A DNA stretch of 64,000 bases from Tilletiopsis washingtonensis (Eukaryota > Basidiomycota > Exobasidiomycetes > Entylomatales): assembly GCF_003144115.1 (NCBI RefSeq), contig NW_020312016.1:258777-322776 (forward strand), read 5' to 3'. Shown piece by piece: positions 10,808 to 21,333 of this stretch. The position numbers were made by a program, and so were the translations under genes. The notes beneath the pieces were generated by a model, which saw only the letters and a program-made list of their open reading frames with translations, did not search any database and was not told the origin of the DNA. Position 1 is the first letter of the stretch. The number at the start of each line of letters is the position of its first letter.

Positions 10808-11905
10808 ATGCAAGCGCTCAAGTTCGCAACGCGGCCACTCACTCGCTCTCTCGTGCTCAAGCCGTCACCGTCGGCCGCACGCTGCTTCTCCGCCGGGCTG
10901 GCGTCGATGCGTTCGGCGCACTTTCCCGAGTGGGCCTCAGAAGAGGCCGTCGCGAGCGCACAAGGCCTGCTGGCGCGCTTCCCGCTCGAGGGCGAGCCAG
11001 CCGCCTCGCAGACACAGCGGCTCGACGCCACGCATCTCTTCCAGCAGCGCCTGCTGCTCTCCGACATGGTGCCGCCGCATGCGCCGCTCGTCGATCCGGC
11101 AGAAGGCACGCCGCTGCTGCCGGGCGAGCATCTCTGCTTCTTCCTGCCGCGCGCCCGCTCGGCCGATCTCGGCGCCGACGGCTCAGACCGCACCTTCAAT
11201 CCGCCTGCGCCCTTTGTGCGGCGCATGTGGGCCGGCGGCTCGATGACGTGGAGCCGCGAGAACCCGCTGCTCGTCGGCGAGAAGGCCTACGAACACACGT
11301 GGGTCGAGGACGTGCAGGTGAAGCGCACGGCAAAGGGCGACGAGATGCTCGTGGTGTGGGTGCGCAAGGAGCTCGGCAACGAGCGCGGGCCGAGCATCGA
11401 GGATCGCCGCAGCTGGCTCTTCCAGCGGCCGCTCCAGGACGGCGGCGGAGCACTGCCTCGGCCAGTGCAGTCGCAGCACGGCGAGCCGGCGCAGTCGGAC
11501 AAGCTGGGCCTGGCAGCGGGCGCCACGGCCGTGCAGCAGACGCCCGCCACGCTCTTCCGCTACTCGGCGCTCACGTACAACGCACACGCCATCCACCTCG
11601 ATGCGCAGTGGGCGCGCGAGCGCGAGGGCCACCCCACGACCGTCGTGCACGGGCCCATGACGCTGGCGCTGCTGCTGCGCAAGTGGGGCGCCGAACACGC
11701 CGGATGGCGCATCGAGCACGACGGCCGCCTGCGCGGCGACGCCGGCAAGCTGGCGCGCGTCGAGTATCGCGCCAAACGGCCGCTGTGGACGGGAGAGCGC
11801 TACTGGCTCGGCAAGGTAGAGGCTAGCTCGGGCAGCACGGACACGATGCTCGCGGTCAAGGAGGACGGCACGGTGGTGATGGAGGCCATCATCAGCCCGG
11901 CCTGA
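10808..11905 (+). CDS. HTD2: Mitochondrial 3-hydroxyacyl-thioester dehydratase, HTD2-like (MaoC/hot-dog family)
   Basis: This is a single-exon gene of 365 residues. The N-terminus is basic with no acidic residues for about 35 residues (MQALKFATRPLTRSLVLKPS), a good mitochondrial presequence. The rest matches the double hot-dog FAS1/HTD2-like dehydratases: PFVRRMWAGGSMTW and VGEKAYEHTWVEDVQVK in the first half, then RYSALTYNAHAIHLDAQWA and PTTVVHGPMTLALLL, which holds the conserved hydratase His/Asp region. In yeast this enzyme carries out the dehydration step of mitochondrial type II fatty acid synthesis, which supplies lipoate. The ATG at 10808 is chosen because upstream in-frame sequence lacks presequence character. 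A mesaconyl-CoA hydratase-like role is the main alternative. Confidence 0.82.
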   Translation: MQALKFATRPLTRSLVLKPSPSAARCFSAGLASMRSAHFPEWASEEAVASAQGLLARFPLEGEPAASQTQRLDATHLFQQRLLLSDMVPPHAPLVDPAEGTPLLPGEHLCFFLPRARSADLGADGSDRTFNPPAPFVRRMWAGGSMTWSRENPLLVGEKAYEHTWVEDVQVKRTAKGDEMLVVWVRKELGNERGPSIEDRRSWLFQRPLQDGGGALPRPVQSQHGEPAQSDKLGLAAGATAVQQTPATLFRYSALTYNAHAIHLDAQWAREREGHPTTVVHGPMTLALLLRKWGAEHAGWRIEHDGRLRGDAGKLARVEYRAKRPLWTGERYWLGKVEASSGSTDTMLAVKEDGTVVMEAIISPA

Positions 11906-12404
11906 GCGGCTCGCACTGTCTCGTCACTCCGCTCGCCCTTGTCGCACGACACCCTGTGGAATCAATGCTTTGCTTTGACTTTGTCCTCTCGCGGAAAGAC
12001 AACAAAGAGAAGGCGGGCTCGCGGCTTCTCGGCGGAACGAGAAAGGGCGCTGTTTGGGCTGTGCTGGCAGACGCACGTGTGGATGGGTCCAGGAATGTAG
12101 GATTGGGAGGAGTGGAGAGGGGCGCAGAAGCTGCGGCGGCGCCAGACTGAGAGGGCTGGCGTCGAGACGGCTCCGCGGCGCGTCGAGGCGGCGTCGACGA
12201 ATTGGTATCGAGTGAGGAGAAGAAAGAGAGAAGAAGGGCACGGGCCAAAGGCTGGCGAAAGTCGCCTGTCGCTCGTCTCGCGCCGAAAGATAGAAGTGTG
12301 CTGTGCGATGAGTGTGCTAGATGCAGAATGTCGAGAGCCGAGGCGTCGCGCATTTCAAAGCAAGTGTAAAGAGAGAAGCGAAGTCGAAGTCGAAGTGCCC
12401 CTCC
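11906..12404. other. Convergent intergenic, 0.5 kb
   Basis: This is shared 3' flank of the HTD2-like gene (+) and ERG5 (-). It is purine-rich on the plus strand (GAGAGGG, AGAAGAAAGAGAG) and less GC-rich than neighbouring coding DNA. I see no gene or structured repeat in it. Confidence 0.5.
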
Positions 12405-14341
12405 TCATGCCGAGGCCGCCACCTCTGGTGCCGTGCCTGGAGCGGGCGCCGCACGCGGCGTGAACTTCATCCGTGCGCCGTCTTGCGGGAAGATGGTGGC
12501 GATGACACTGCGCGTAGGAGAGAGGGTGTGAGCAGAGCAAGCGACTCATCTGGCCAGTGCATGCAGCCAGCTGCGCCGCATGTGTGCCTACTCACCGGAC
12601 CTTCTCGCTCAGCGGCGTCACCTCGTGCTCCCAGTTCATCAGCACCGACGCCGTGCCGAGCACGGCGGTGAGGTGCAGCAGCGCGTACTGCTGGCCGATG
12701 CAGTTATGTGGGCCGCTGCCAAAGACGAGGTAGTTCTTGGGGTTCTGCTCGGCGGGCGAGTTGGGGCCCTCGAGCCAGCGCTCGGGAATGAGCTCGTCGG
12801 GCTTCGGGTAGGCCTTCTCGTCGTGCAGGGCGTTCCAGAAGGAGGGAATGACCATGGTGCCCTTGGGCACCGTGTAGCCCGAGTCGATGGGGAACGACTT
12901 GTTGGCCTGGTACGGCACCATGATGACCGGCGGCTTGAGGCGCAGCGACTCCTTGACGACGACGCGCGTGTACTCCATCTGCTCCAGCACATCGAGCTCC
13001 AGCGGCGCCGTCACGTCGTCGCCGCGCAGCCGGTACTGCTCCTCGCGCACCTTGCGCAAAATGTCCGGGCGGTCGGCCATGTGCTGGAAGAGGTAGGTGA
13101 GGCCGGAGGACATGGCGTCCTGCGAGGCAAAGAGGAACGAGAGCAGCACCATGCCAATCTCGCGGTCGCTAAAGTCGCGCACGAGCACGCGGCGCTCCTC
13201 GCCCTCGAGCTGGCCGGCCTTGGCGTCGAGCATGGCCTTGATCCAGGCGTCCGTGAGGCACTTGACCTCGCCGCCGTCGGCCATGCGCTTCTTGCTCTCG
13301 CGCGCCGTGTGCTCGAACCACTTCATCGCCGTCTTGCGCGCCTGGATCGCCTTGTACACCTTGGTGCCCGGAAAGGCAAAGGGGAAGTTGACGAGCTCGA
13401 GCGCGACGGTGATGAGCCAGTAGTTGTCCGACACCTCCTTGGCGCCCTCCTCGCTGATGTAGTCGCCACAGAAGACGCGCAGCGACGTCTCCATGTTGAG
13501 GTCGCGGAACTGCATCATGTACGGCTGCGGCTTCGTCGCCGGGTCGCTGAGCCACTGGTTGAAGTGCTGCCGGTAGATGTTCTCCTGGATGGGCAGGTAC
13601 ACGCTGTTTGCGCGTGTGAGAGGGGGCAAGGCGGGAGCACTGGCGGCAGGCGGGCTCACCTGAGCGCCTTGCGCGTGAAGAGCGTGTTGAGGCCCTTGCG
13701 GTAGTCGACGTGGCGCTTGCCGTTGAGGAACACCCTGCGCGAGTGCTGCATCAGCTGCCACCATCTCGGCTGATTGGCGCGGCGGCGGCTCACCAGTTGT
13801 CGTGGCACAGCACCTTCTTGGCGCTGGCGACGAGGCACGGCTCCGTGTATGCGGGGCTGTTGAGGATCTTGCGCGTGTGCTCCGTCGACGAGGCAATGAC
13901 GATGAAGCTGTTGCAAGGCCGAGATTGAGCACGCAGCTCCGGCAGGCCTCTCACTCTTCCGCCGCCCACGCCCGCCTCTCGCGCGCGCCGCACTCACATG
14001 TGGAAGACGCTGGCGACGCTCAGCGGGCCGCTGTTCCAGCCCTCCATGTACTTTTCCAGGCTGGGGTTGAGGCTGTCGGCAAACTTGCCGATGACGGGGA
14101 TGGTCCAGCGCGGGCCGGGCAGGCCGGCCTTCTTGCGCTGGTAGTTGAGCTGCTCGTAGATGAGCGCCGACGCGACGACGGCCAGCACGGCCAGCGCCAC
14201 CGTCAGCGGCTCGGCGGGCGGGAAGAAGAGGCTGGCGCGCGGCGAAGCAGCGCCCTTGAGCGGCAGCGCCTCGTGCGCGGCCGTCAGGTTGCTGGCCACC
14301 GACGCCGAGGCGCGGGCGGCGAGGTTGGCGAAGCGCGACAT
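12405..14341 (-). CDS. ERG5: Sterol C-22 desaturase, cytochrome P450 CYP61
   Basis: This ER-membrane P450 introduces the C22 double bond in late ergosterol synthesis. Exons are 14341-13998, 13907-13794, 13734-13660, 13603-12596 and 12507-12405, giving 547 residues. An N-terminal anchor lies at about residues 48-65 (LTVALAVLAVVASALIYEQL). The protein then shows the CYP61-specific RKGLNTLFTRKALS, the I-helix region LFASQDAMSSGL, the ExxR motif KESLRLKPP and the haem loop FGSGPHNCIGQQYA near residue 478. The last small exon supplies the typical VIATIFPQDGARMKFTPR ending. All introns have GTGAGT or GTGAGC donors. Length and motifs match the family; no key residue is missing. Confidence 0.96.
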
Positions 14342-15949
14342 GGCGAGAAGGAACGAGGGAGCGCGGAGCAGCGACGGCGGCGGCAAGAGCAGCGGCGGCG
14401 ACGGCGGCAGCAGCGACAGCGAGCAGGCAGCAGCAGCGACGGATAGACGGAGGATGGTGAGCAGAGGCAAGCTTGACTGGATGGCTTTGCCGCTGCAATC
14501 GCTGACCAGCGAGCCGGTCGCTCAAATCCTCTCGTCAGACAAGCGCGGCGGCGGCGGCGCGTTCCGTTCGTGCGGCGCCGCGCGCGGATCACGCCGTTCC
14601 GGCCGACGCGCCGTGGCCGGCCTTGCTGCCTTGTGCGCGTTGCCGCCTGACTGGCCGGCTGCCGGGCGCCGCGGCGTGAGAAGTTATTGCGGCCGAGGCG
14701 CTTGGCGCGAAGTGCCGCGGAGGCGCCTTGCAGATGCGCGCCATGCGCTGCGTGCGTGCTGACACGCCTGCGCCCAGCGCCTGCCGCACACTCACCGCCT
14801 GCCCGCAAGATCTGCAGCAGAAGAAAGGCGAGGGCGCCGCCGCCGCCGCTCCGGCACTCGGGCGCGGAATGCTCCGCTCACTCCTCGTCATGCAAGCTCC
14901 TGCGCTGCGAGCTGCAAGAAAGGCGCCTCTTTGCTTGCACCGTCCAGCTCGGCACTCTCGCCCGAGGCGCAGCGACCGTCTCTCTTGCAGCGCCAGAGCC
15001 AGCCTCAGCTCACGAGGGCAGATTTGAGCGAAGGGTACGCGCGTTTGACGGCGGCGTGGCAGGTGGGCTGACCTCGCCGCCGCCGGCATGGATTTCCCGA
15101 TGGGCCTCCTTTCGCTTTGCCGCTGCCGTCTCAGCAGCCGCAGCGCGAGGGCCGAGCGCATGTGCTTTGTTCGCTTTCTCTGAGCAACCTGCCCCTCTTA
15201 GCGCCGCCGCACCGCAGCAAGAGCGGCTGGGACACACCTTAGCGTGCGGCCCTGCAGCAGCAGAAACGTCGGCCACCTCGGCTCGGGCAGGAAGCGCACC
15301 GCCGAGCGTCCGAGCGCTTTTCAGGCTGACGGCCCAAGACAAAGAACGCCGAGACCCCAGGGCCCTCCAGCCAGCGTCTGCATGGGATGCATGCAGCACG
15401 CGGTCTGACTTATCAGTGAGAGTCAGACTCGAGATGCTTCGCAGAGGGTCACTGCAGCGTCGCCAGCCGCTGGCTGCCTCTGCCGCTGGCCCTCAGCGCC
15501 GAGCTCGCGCTCGCGCCTCTCCGCCGGCCGGGACGCGCCGGAGCTGCACGCACGACTCGACTTTCGCGGTTCTCGGCTCCCGCGGCAAGGCAGAGCGCCG
15601 CCCTCAGGCAACGCCCTTCGGCATCGGGCGCAGCACCCAGAGCCGCCTCCTCAAAGGCACAGACGCACATCTCATGCCGTCATGGGACGCAGAGGGAGGG
15701 AGAAATGAGCGTCTACATCTCGGAAGTTGAGAAACAAGAAGCCGTGCGAGGGCTCCAACGCAGCGAGCCTCGCCCGAGCTCATGCAGCAGGTGGCGGCAG
15801 CTCCGCTCCAAGCTTGTCGGGTACACTCTTGCGCCACGGGGTGCGCCACAACAGCAGGCCGTGCAGCAGCGCAGATGCAACGCTCTCGGAAGGAGTCAAG
15901 CGATGTGATTATCTGCGTGCCACGTCGAGCCCGGGCGTCTTGACTCTGC
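14342..15949. other. Intergenic, 1.6 kb, upstream of ERG5
   Basis: This lies between the ERG5 start and the 3' end of the MDR reductase gene. It begins with the CT-rich ERG5 leader. From about 14480 to 15720 it has the TGC/GCA-rich texture seen in the other long gaps, with Cys/Ala/Arg-rich open frames that carry no family signal. I see no RNA gene, and no sterol-regulatory site clear enough to claim. Confidence 0.5.
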
Positions 15950-17323
15950 TCAGAGCGTGTACACGAGCTTCTCGGCGCGCACCTTGCCCTCCAACGAGTC
16001 TCTGAAGCCCTTCTCGCTTGAGAGAAAGAGAGGCCTAAATGTCAGCACGTACTTTTGGCTTGGAAAGCGAGTCACGGGAGCCACAACACTCACATGCCCT
16101 CCAGCCCGCCGGGCATCTCGCGCAGCGTGGCGCCGACGAAGCGCTCGCTGCGGTTTGCCTCCTGCTTCCAGCCCTCGAAGAGCGCCGGAAACTCCTTGGC
16201 AGACCACTGCGCGATGGCCTTGCGGTCCTCCGGCATGGCGGGAAAGCTGCATAGCGAGCGTCAGCGCGCGGTGCGGCGTGAGAGAGACGGACAGTAACTC
16301 ACGGCATGACCTTTGCGAAGGTAATGGCGCGCCCGATGACGGTGTAGGCCAGCGTCATCTCGAGCTTGCCGCCGTTGGCCTCCTGCGCGGCCGTGTCCTC
16401 GTCCGACGGCGGCAGGAGCAGGACAATGTGGCCGCCCTGCATTGCGTCTGTTGCAAGTAGATGTCAGTCCCCAGAGCGGACGCAAGGTCGAGAAAGTGTG
16501 CGGGGCGCACCGATCATGTTCTTTGTGCTGCCCTTCTCCACGACGCAGTCGAGGCCGTACTCGATCTTGCCGACGGCCTGGATCTGCTTGACGACGTCGC
16601 TGTCATGGTAGTCGACGCAGTGGCTCGCGCCCAGGCTCTTGAGTGCCTCGTGGTTACTCTTCGACGCGACGGCGACGACGTCGAGGCCCGAGAGCTTCGC
16701 CAGCTGAATTGCATGGTGCCCCACCGCCGTGCCGCCGCCCCAGATCAGCATGCGCCCCGCGGCGCCGCCCTGGCTGGGCGGCGGCAGATGCATGCGCATG
16801 TAGAGCGCCTGCACGGCCGTCATGTGCGGGATGGGCAGCGCGGCGCCCTGTGCGTACGACATGGCCGCCGGCAGCGCGAGCGTCGCCGAGGCGCGGTAGC
16901 GCACGTACTCGGCGTACGAGCCGTTGGTGGGGTGGTGGGTACCATATGCGAAGCCCGCGACGCTGTTGCACAAGTGGTTAGATTGGATTTGCAGGCAGTG
17001 GTGCAGGAGAAAGGAACGCACCGATCGCCGACGTTGACATCCTTCACCTCGGCGCCGACCATGACTACGTCGCCGGCGCCGTCGCAGCCACACACGAGGC
17101 CCGCGCTGCCCCAGTCCTCGGCGCCCGTGCCCAGCGCATGCTTGGCGTCGGTGGGGTTGATGCCGACGGCACGCACGCGCACGAGGACCTCGTCGGGCGT
17201 GAGCTGCGTGGCGGACTCGTCGTCGTCAGAGAGATGCAGCGGCACCGTCTCGACGGCGACGGACTTGTGCTTGGTGTGCTGCGTGCGCAGGGCGCGCATG
17301 GTCGAGGGAGGCGTGAAGGTCAT
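15950..17323 (-). CDS. MDR-family NADPH-dependent reductase (ToxD/trans-enoyl reductase-like)
   Basis: This is a 372-residue medium-chain dehydrogenase/reductase of the zinc-independent quinone or enoyl reductase type. Exons are 17323-17022, 16962-16511, 16447-16303, 16246-16094 and 16016-15950. It shows the N-terminal GroES-like fold (VRVRAVGINPTDAKHALG, LVCGCDGAGDVVMVG), a YAEYV stretch and the nucleotide-binding LIWGGGTAVGHHAIQLAK, then VVAVASKSNHEALKSLGASH. The ending EGKVRAEKLVYTL is typical of fungal members, which include trans-acting enoyl reductases of polyketide clusters. No polyketide synthase or other cluster gene is near, so this is probably a stand-alone oxidoreductase with unknown substrate. 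The start at 17323 is the longest ATG before a CT-rich leader; an internal Met eight residues later is also possible. Confidence 0.88.
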
Positions 17324-18042
17324 GCTGGCTGTGTGAGGTGGTGGTGGTGAGGGTGAAGAGGCGGGCAAGGGAAAGCGCAGCGAAGGCAGCTTAAGAAGGC
17401 GTCTCTCGCCAGCGCATCAAGCACGCTGCCCAGGCGTATGTCCGCGCACGCCCCCGCTGCACCTGGCTGTGCCGCCTCTGCTGTCGGCCGTACGCCGCTG
17501 CCCCTTCTACGGCCGTCTGCACTGCACTGCGGCTGGCCTGTCCCTCTCGTTGCCTGCGCGAGCTGGCGAGGCACGCCGAAGGAAGCGGCACGAAAGGAGC
17601 ACACGGCATGACGCGCGCAGAGAGGAGCGCGGGCGAAGTGGAGGGGGCTTCGCGGCGGCGTGGGAACGAGGCTTGGCCGTGCCTTTGCGCGCGCTCCACC
17701 TCGCCTCGCCTCAGCGCCGAGAGGAGCGGCGTACATGCAGCATTGCAGACAAGGGAAGATGTGCGACGAGAGAGGGGCGATAGTCCGCATGTCATGCTTG
17801 TCAGGCAAGACGGCACCCGGGCTCGCTTGCTTGGGCATGTCGCCAAGAGCGCCTGCATCGCCCGAGCTGCTCGGCCCCCTGGCACCATGGGTGGCCTTTG
17901 CACCCGCCCACACGGCTGCTCTCCCAAGACCCGGCTTCATCTGCCATGCTGTGACGCGTTCTCCAGGGCGCATCCGCAGCAGTCCACGCACGTACGCTTG
18001 CTTGCTCTCCCGTTGGGTGTGGCCATTGCATTAAAACGCATC
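17324..18042. other. Intergenic, 0.7 kb
   Basis: This lies between the MDR reductase start and the TAF4 stop, so it holds the reductase promoter and the TAF4 3' flank. A TTAAG word sits about 65-70 nt upstream of the reductase ATG (minus strand) and could be an AT-containing core element. No gene is recognised. Confidence 0.45.
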
Positions 18043-20880
18043 TCACTCCTCCTCGTCCTCCTCCCTCTTCCTCTCGCCCACGTATCCCAGTGCTCTGGCC
18101 CTGAACAGCGCCTTCTCTCCCGAGCCCCGCCCCTTGCCCGCCGCACGTTCCATCTCGAGGGCATGCAGCGCGTCGGGCAGCGACACCATGAGCAGCTGGC
18201 GCCGGCGCTCCTCCTCCTGCTGGCGCTGCCGCGCGCCGAGGTCGGCCCAGCCGGAGCTCTTGATGCCGGTAGGCGTGCTGCTCGACGCAAAGCTGGACGG
18301 GCCGAGCCCGGACCATTTGGAGCCGGGCGTGCCGGGCAGCGCCTTGCCGAGCGAGGCGCCCGCCAGAGGCGCAAAGCGCGGCTTGGGCAACGAGCTGCCG
18401 CCCGGCGTGCCGTCGCCCTCCTCCGTCGAGCGGCTCGCCAGCGGACTGCCGTTGAGCGCCGAGTTGCTCGCCGTCGCCAGGCTCATCCACTTCGGCGTGC
18501 TCGCGCCGCCCAGCTGGCGCGCCGCCGTGTTGTTGGCGAGGCGCCGGCGCACATCCTCACTCATGTTCTTGGCCGCCTGCGTGGCGCCAATCTTCTTGCG
18601 GCCCGCCAGGTCGGCGCGCGGCGTCGACGGTCCGCCGGAGCCGTCGAGCATCTCCGAGTCGCCCTCGCCGGCGCCAGCAGCGGCAGAAGCAGCAGCAGCC
18701 AGCAGAGGATTGGCCTCTCGCTCCTCACGCTCGACGCGCAGCTTGCGTGCCCTTTGCTCCTCGACGCGTTCGACGCGCTCCAGCACCGCCAGTTGAGCAG
18801 CGGGCCTCGAGTCGATGGCGACGTGGTACATCGGCGTCGGCTCCTCTCCTTCTGCCGCATCTTCGCGCCAGGAAGGAGGCTCGCGCTCGTGCGTGGCCCA
18901 GTTGCGATGCCGAGAGGCGGCAATCATGGCGGCGACGAGATTGCGGAAGCGCTGCTGCGTGGCGAGAGAGAGGTAGTGCAGCGCTTCAATGTCGATGCCG
19001 AGACCATGTTGCGAAGCTAGAGCGCAGCATCGCCGTCAGCTCAGGCCGCTGTGGGGGAGTGGCAATGGGCGGAACTCACCGACGGAGCGCATGGCCAATG
19101 CCAGCGCGGGCAGCGTCAGGAATGACTCGCCCATCTTGCCGCCCGTGCTGTTCATGTATGCTTGCTGCATCGAGTCTCCCAGCGCATCGCGCTGCTGAAT
19201 GGCATCCTCCTCGGCCTGCAGCAACAAGGTGAGCACTTGCTCCCTGGCTCGCGGAAAGCGGATGGCGCAGAACTCACGCGCAAATCTACACCAGACATGC
19301 CCACGACATCCTGCAGCCCGTCAACTCCATCCTGCGCCTGCGCCTGTGCGCCGGGCTGCGCTTGTGGAGCGGGCGCAAAGTGCGGCGGCGGCAGCGCAGC
19401 GGCCGGCGCGGCAGTAGCCGCAGAGGTAGGAGCAGCAGGAGCAGCAGCAGCGGCGGGCTGTGCCGGCGCGGGCGTGGCGGAAGCCATGGGCAGACGCACA
19501 GGCGCCGGCGTGGCGCTGCCTGCGGGCCGCGCTGCCGCGCCTGTAGAGGCGGACGGGGCAGGAGTAGCTGCTGCGGGCGCTGTAGGCGCCGGTGTCGCGC
19601 TCGGTTGCACAGACGGGGCGGGCGTCGCGCTTTGGCCGGGGCTGATGCGCGGGACAGTCAGACGTGTGGAAGAAGAGAGAGAGCCGCTGCGGGGGCAAAC
19701 TCACTGTGGTGAAGCACTCGTTGCGCCCGCGCCAGACGCGGAAGGCGTGGTGCCGGGGTTCTTTTTCGGACGTCCTCGGGCTGAAATAGAGGAGAGGAGC
19801 GTCAGGGTCTCTGCTCTGCAAGGTGCGCGCTTCTCATTTGATCAGAGTCCCGTCTCTCCCGAGATCCCCTCTCTTCATGCCTTTCTCGCTGCAGCCAGCT
19901 CCTGCACTTCATGTCTCTCTCGGTTCGCAACGCCGCTTCCGCGTTCCTTCACCTTCTCCTCAAGCGCAATTCTCCACGTCACCTCTCCGGGCGTGAGCCT
20001 CTTCGTGTCATTCTCACTCACGTTTCTTCTTCGGCGCCTCCTCCTCTCCCTGCTCCACCTTCACTGTCGTTGGTGTTGCCTCCTGCCCCGCCTCCGCATC
20101 TTTCTTCTTCTTTTTCGGCGCCGCCTTCTTCCTCTGTTTTCCCGGCGGTGCTCCCTCGATATGCTCGAGCGGCACGTCTTTTCCGGGCGGTGCAGCTGGC
20201 GGGAGGAGGTGCGCGGCGGTGGAGGAGGAGGAAGGATGTGCGGCAGCGGGCGGACCCATGGGCTGGCCGGGCTGCAACGGCTGCTGCGGTGGAGGAGGAG
20301 ACCACATCTGCTGCTGCGCCTGCGCCTGCGGCGGCGGCGGCGCAGGCGGCTGCATGGGTGCGCCATACATGCCCATGCCCTGCTGCGGCGGCGGCGGCAT
20401 GCCGTAGCCCATGCCCATGCCGGGCGGCATGCCGCCCATGCCGCCCTGCATGTTCGCATGCAGCATGCCCTGGTTCTGCTGTGCAGCAGCAGCCGCGGCA
20501 GCAGCCATGCCCGCCCAGTCTGTGCCCTGCTGATGCTGCGGCGCGTGCGAGGAGGGAGGCGCAGGGGCAAAGTCTCCCCAGCTCGGAAAGGCCGAGTCTG
20601 CAGCGGCGAGCAGCGAGGAGGCATCGACGTTTGCGCCCGACTGCGCCGGCGGCGACATCCAGTAGTTGCCCGCACCAGCGGCATGCGCGCCGTTGTTGCC
20701 AACGCCGTTCGACGCAGACGCACTGCCGCCGGGCAGCGGCGAGCCGAAGAGGTCGGCGCCAAAGTCGAACGGCGCGTCGAGCGCCATGTCGGCCGTCGCT
20801 GCTGGCTCGAGCTTGACGCGCTTCGGCGACGGCCCGGCACCGCTGCCGCTGCCGCTGCCGCTGCCAGAGGGGAAGGACAT
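18043..20880 (-). CDS. TAF4: TFIID subunit TAF4
   Basis: TAF4 is a core scaffold of TFIID that pairs with TAF12 through a histone fold. Exons are 20880-20022, 19780-19705, 19641-19278, 19215-19080 and 19016-18043, giving 802 residues. The first half is disordered, rich in Met, Gly, Pro and Gln (GMPPGMGMGYG, PQAQAQQQMWSPPPPQQP). An AT-hook-like KKKPRGRPKKNP is assembled across the first splice junction. The TAF4 C-terminal domain follows: DVVGMSGVDLRAEEDAIQQ, IDIEALHYLSLATQQRFRNL, then MIAASRHRNWATHEREPPSW, PMYHVAIDSRP and AAKNMSEDVRRRLANNTAARQ. These are recognisable TAF4 landmarks. The 241-nt first intron is long for this genome. The gene is head-to-head with mS34. Confidence 0.9.
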
Positions 20881-21333
20881 GATGCCCTACTGCGCACGCG
20901 CGCCGCCGCGAGCGGCCGCGTCGGAGCTGGCTCAGGCGAGCAGAGGAGAGCGGGGCGGAGGGGGCGTGACGAAGAAGGAGAGGGCGCGAGAGACGCGGAA
21001 TGCGACACGACGCAGAGACGCAGCGCACGCGGATGTGAGGCGCGCGAAGGCGGCGAGCGGAGGCGAGACGGAGCTGCGTGGGGCAGAGCGTGGGGCTGAG
21101 AGAGAGGGGGATGGCGGCAGGGACGCAAGCGCCGCCGCCTGCGTCGTCGTCGCGCGCGCCGCGCGTCGTCGCCGTCGTCTGACGTGCGGCGCGCTGTGGC
21201 CGGTGCGCGTCGCCCGCTTCCCACGCGCCCGCGACGGCCGTGGCTGGGCGGGCGCACGTGACCTGGCGTGCTTGCCTCGAGGCTCGCTCCTCCGCCTCTC
21301 CCTCTCTCCCTCCACCACTCACATCCCCCAGCC
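20881..21333. promoter_or_regulatory. Shared upstream region of TAF4 and mS34
   Basis: This 453-bp head-to-head spacer must carry the promoters of both genes. It is extremely GC- and CG-rich (GCGCGCGCCGCGCGTCG near 21150). It ends in a CT-rich leader (CTCTCCCTCTCTCCCTCC) before the mS34 ATG and, read on the minus strand, in another before TAF4. No named motif is claimed. Confidence 0.5.

Noticed and set aside
17395-17415. A 12-nt match between the hairpin arm at 3926-3937 (GCGAGAGACGCC) and the region upstream of the MDR reductase
   Set aside because: The match does not extend on either side and the words are of the common CT/GA-rich type, so chance is the simplest explanation.
19162-21099. 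645-codon open frame antisense to TAF4
   Set aside because: It runs opposite a well-supported gene in GC-rich DNA with few stops, and its composition mirrors the sense codons.
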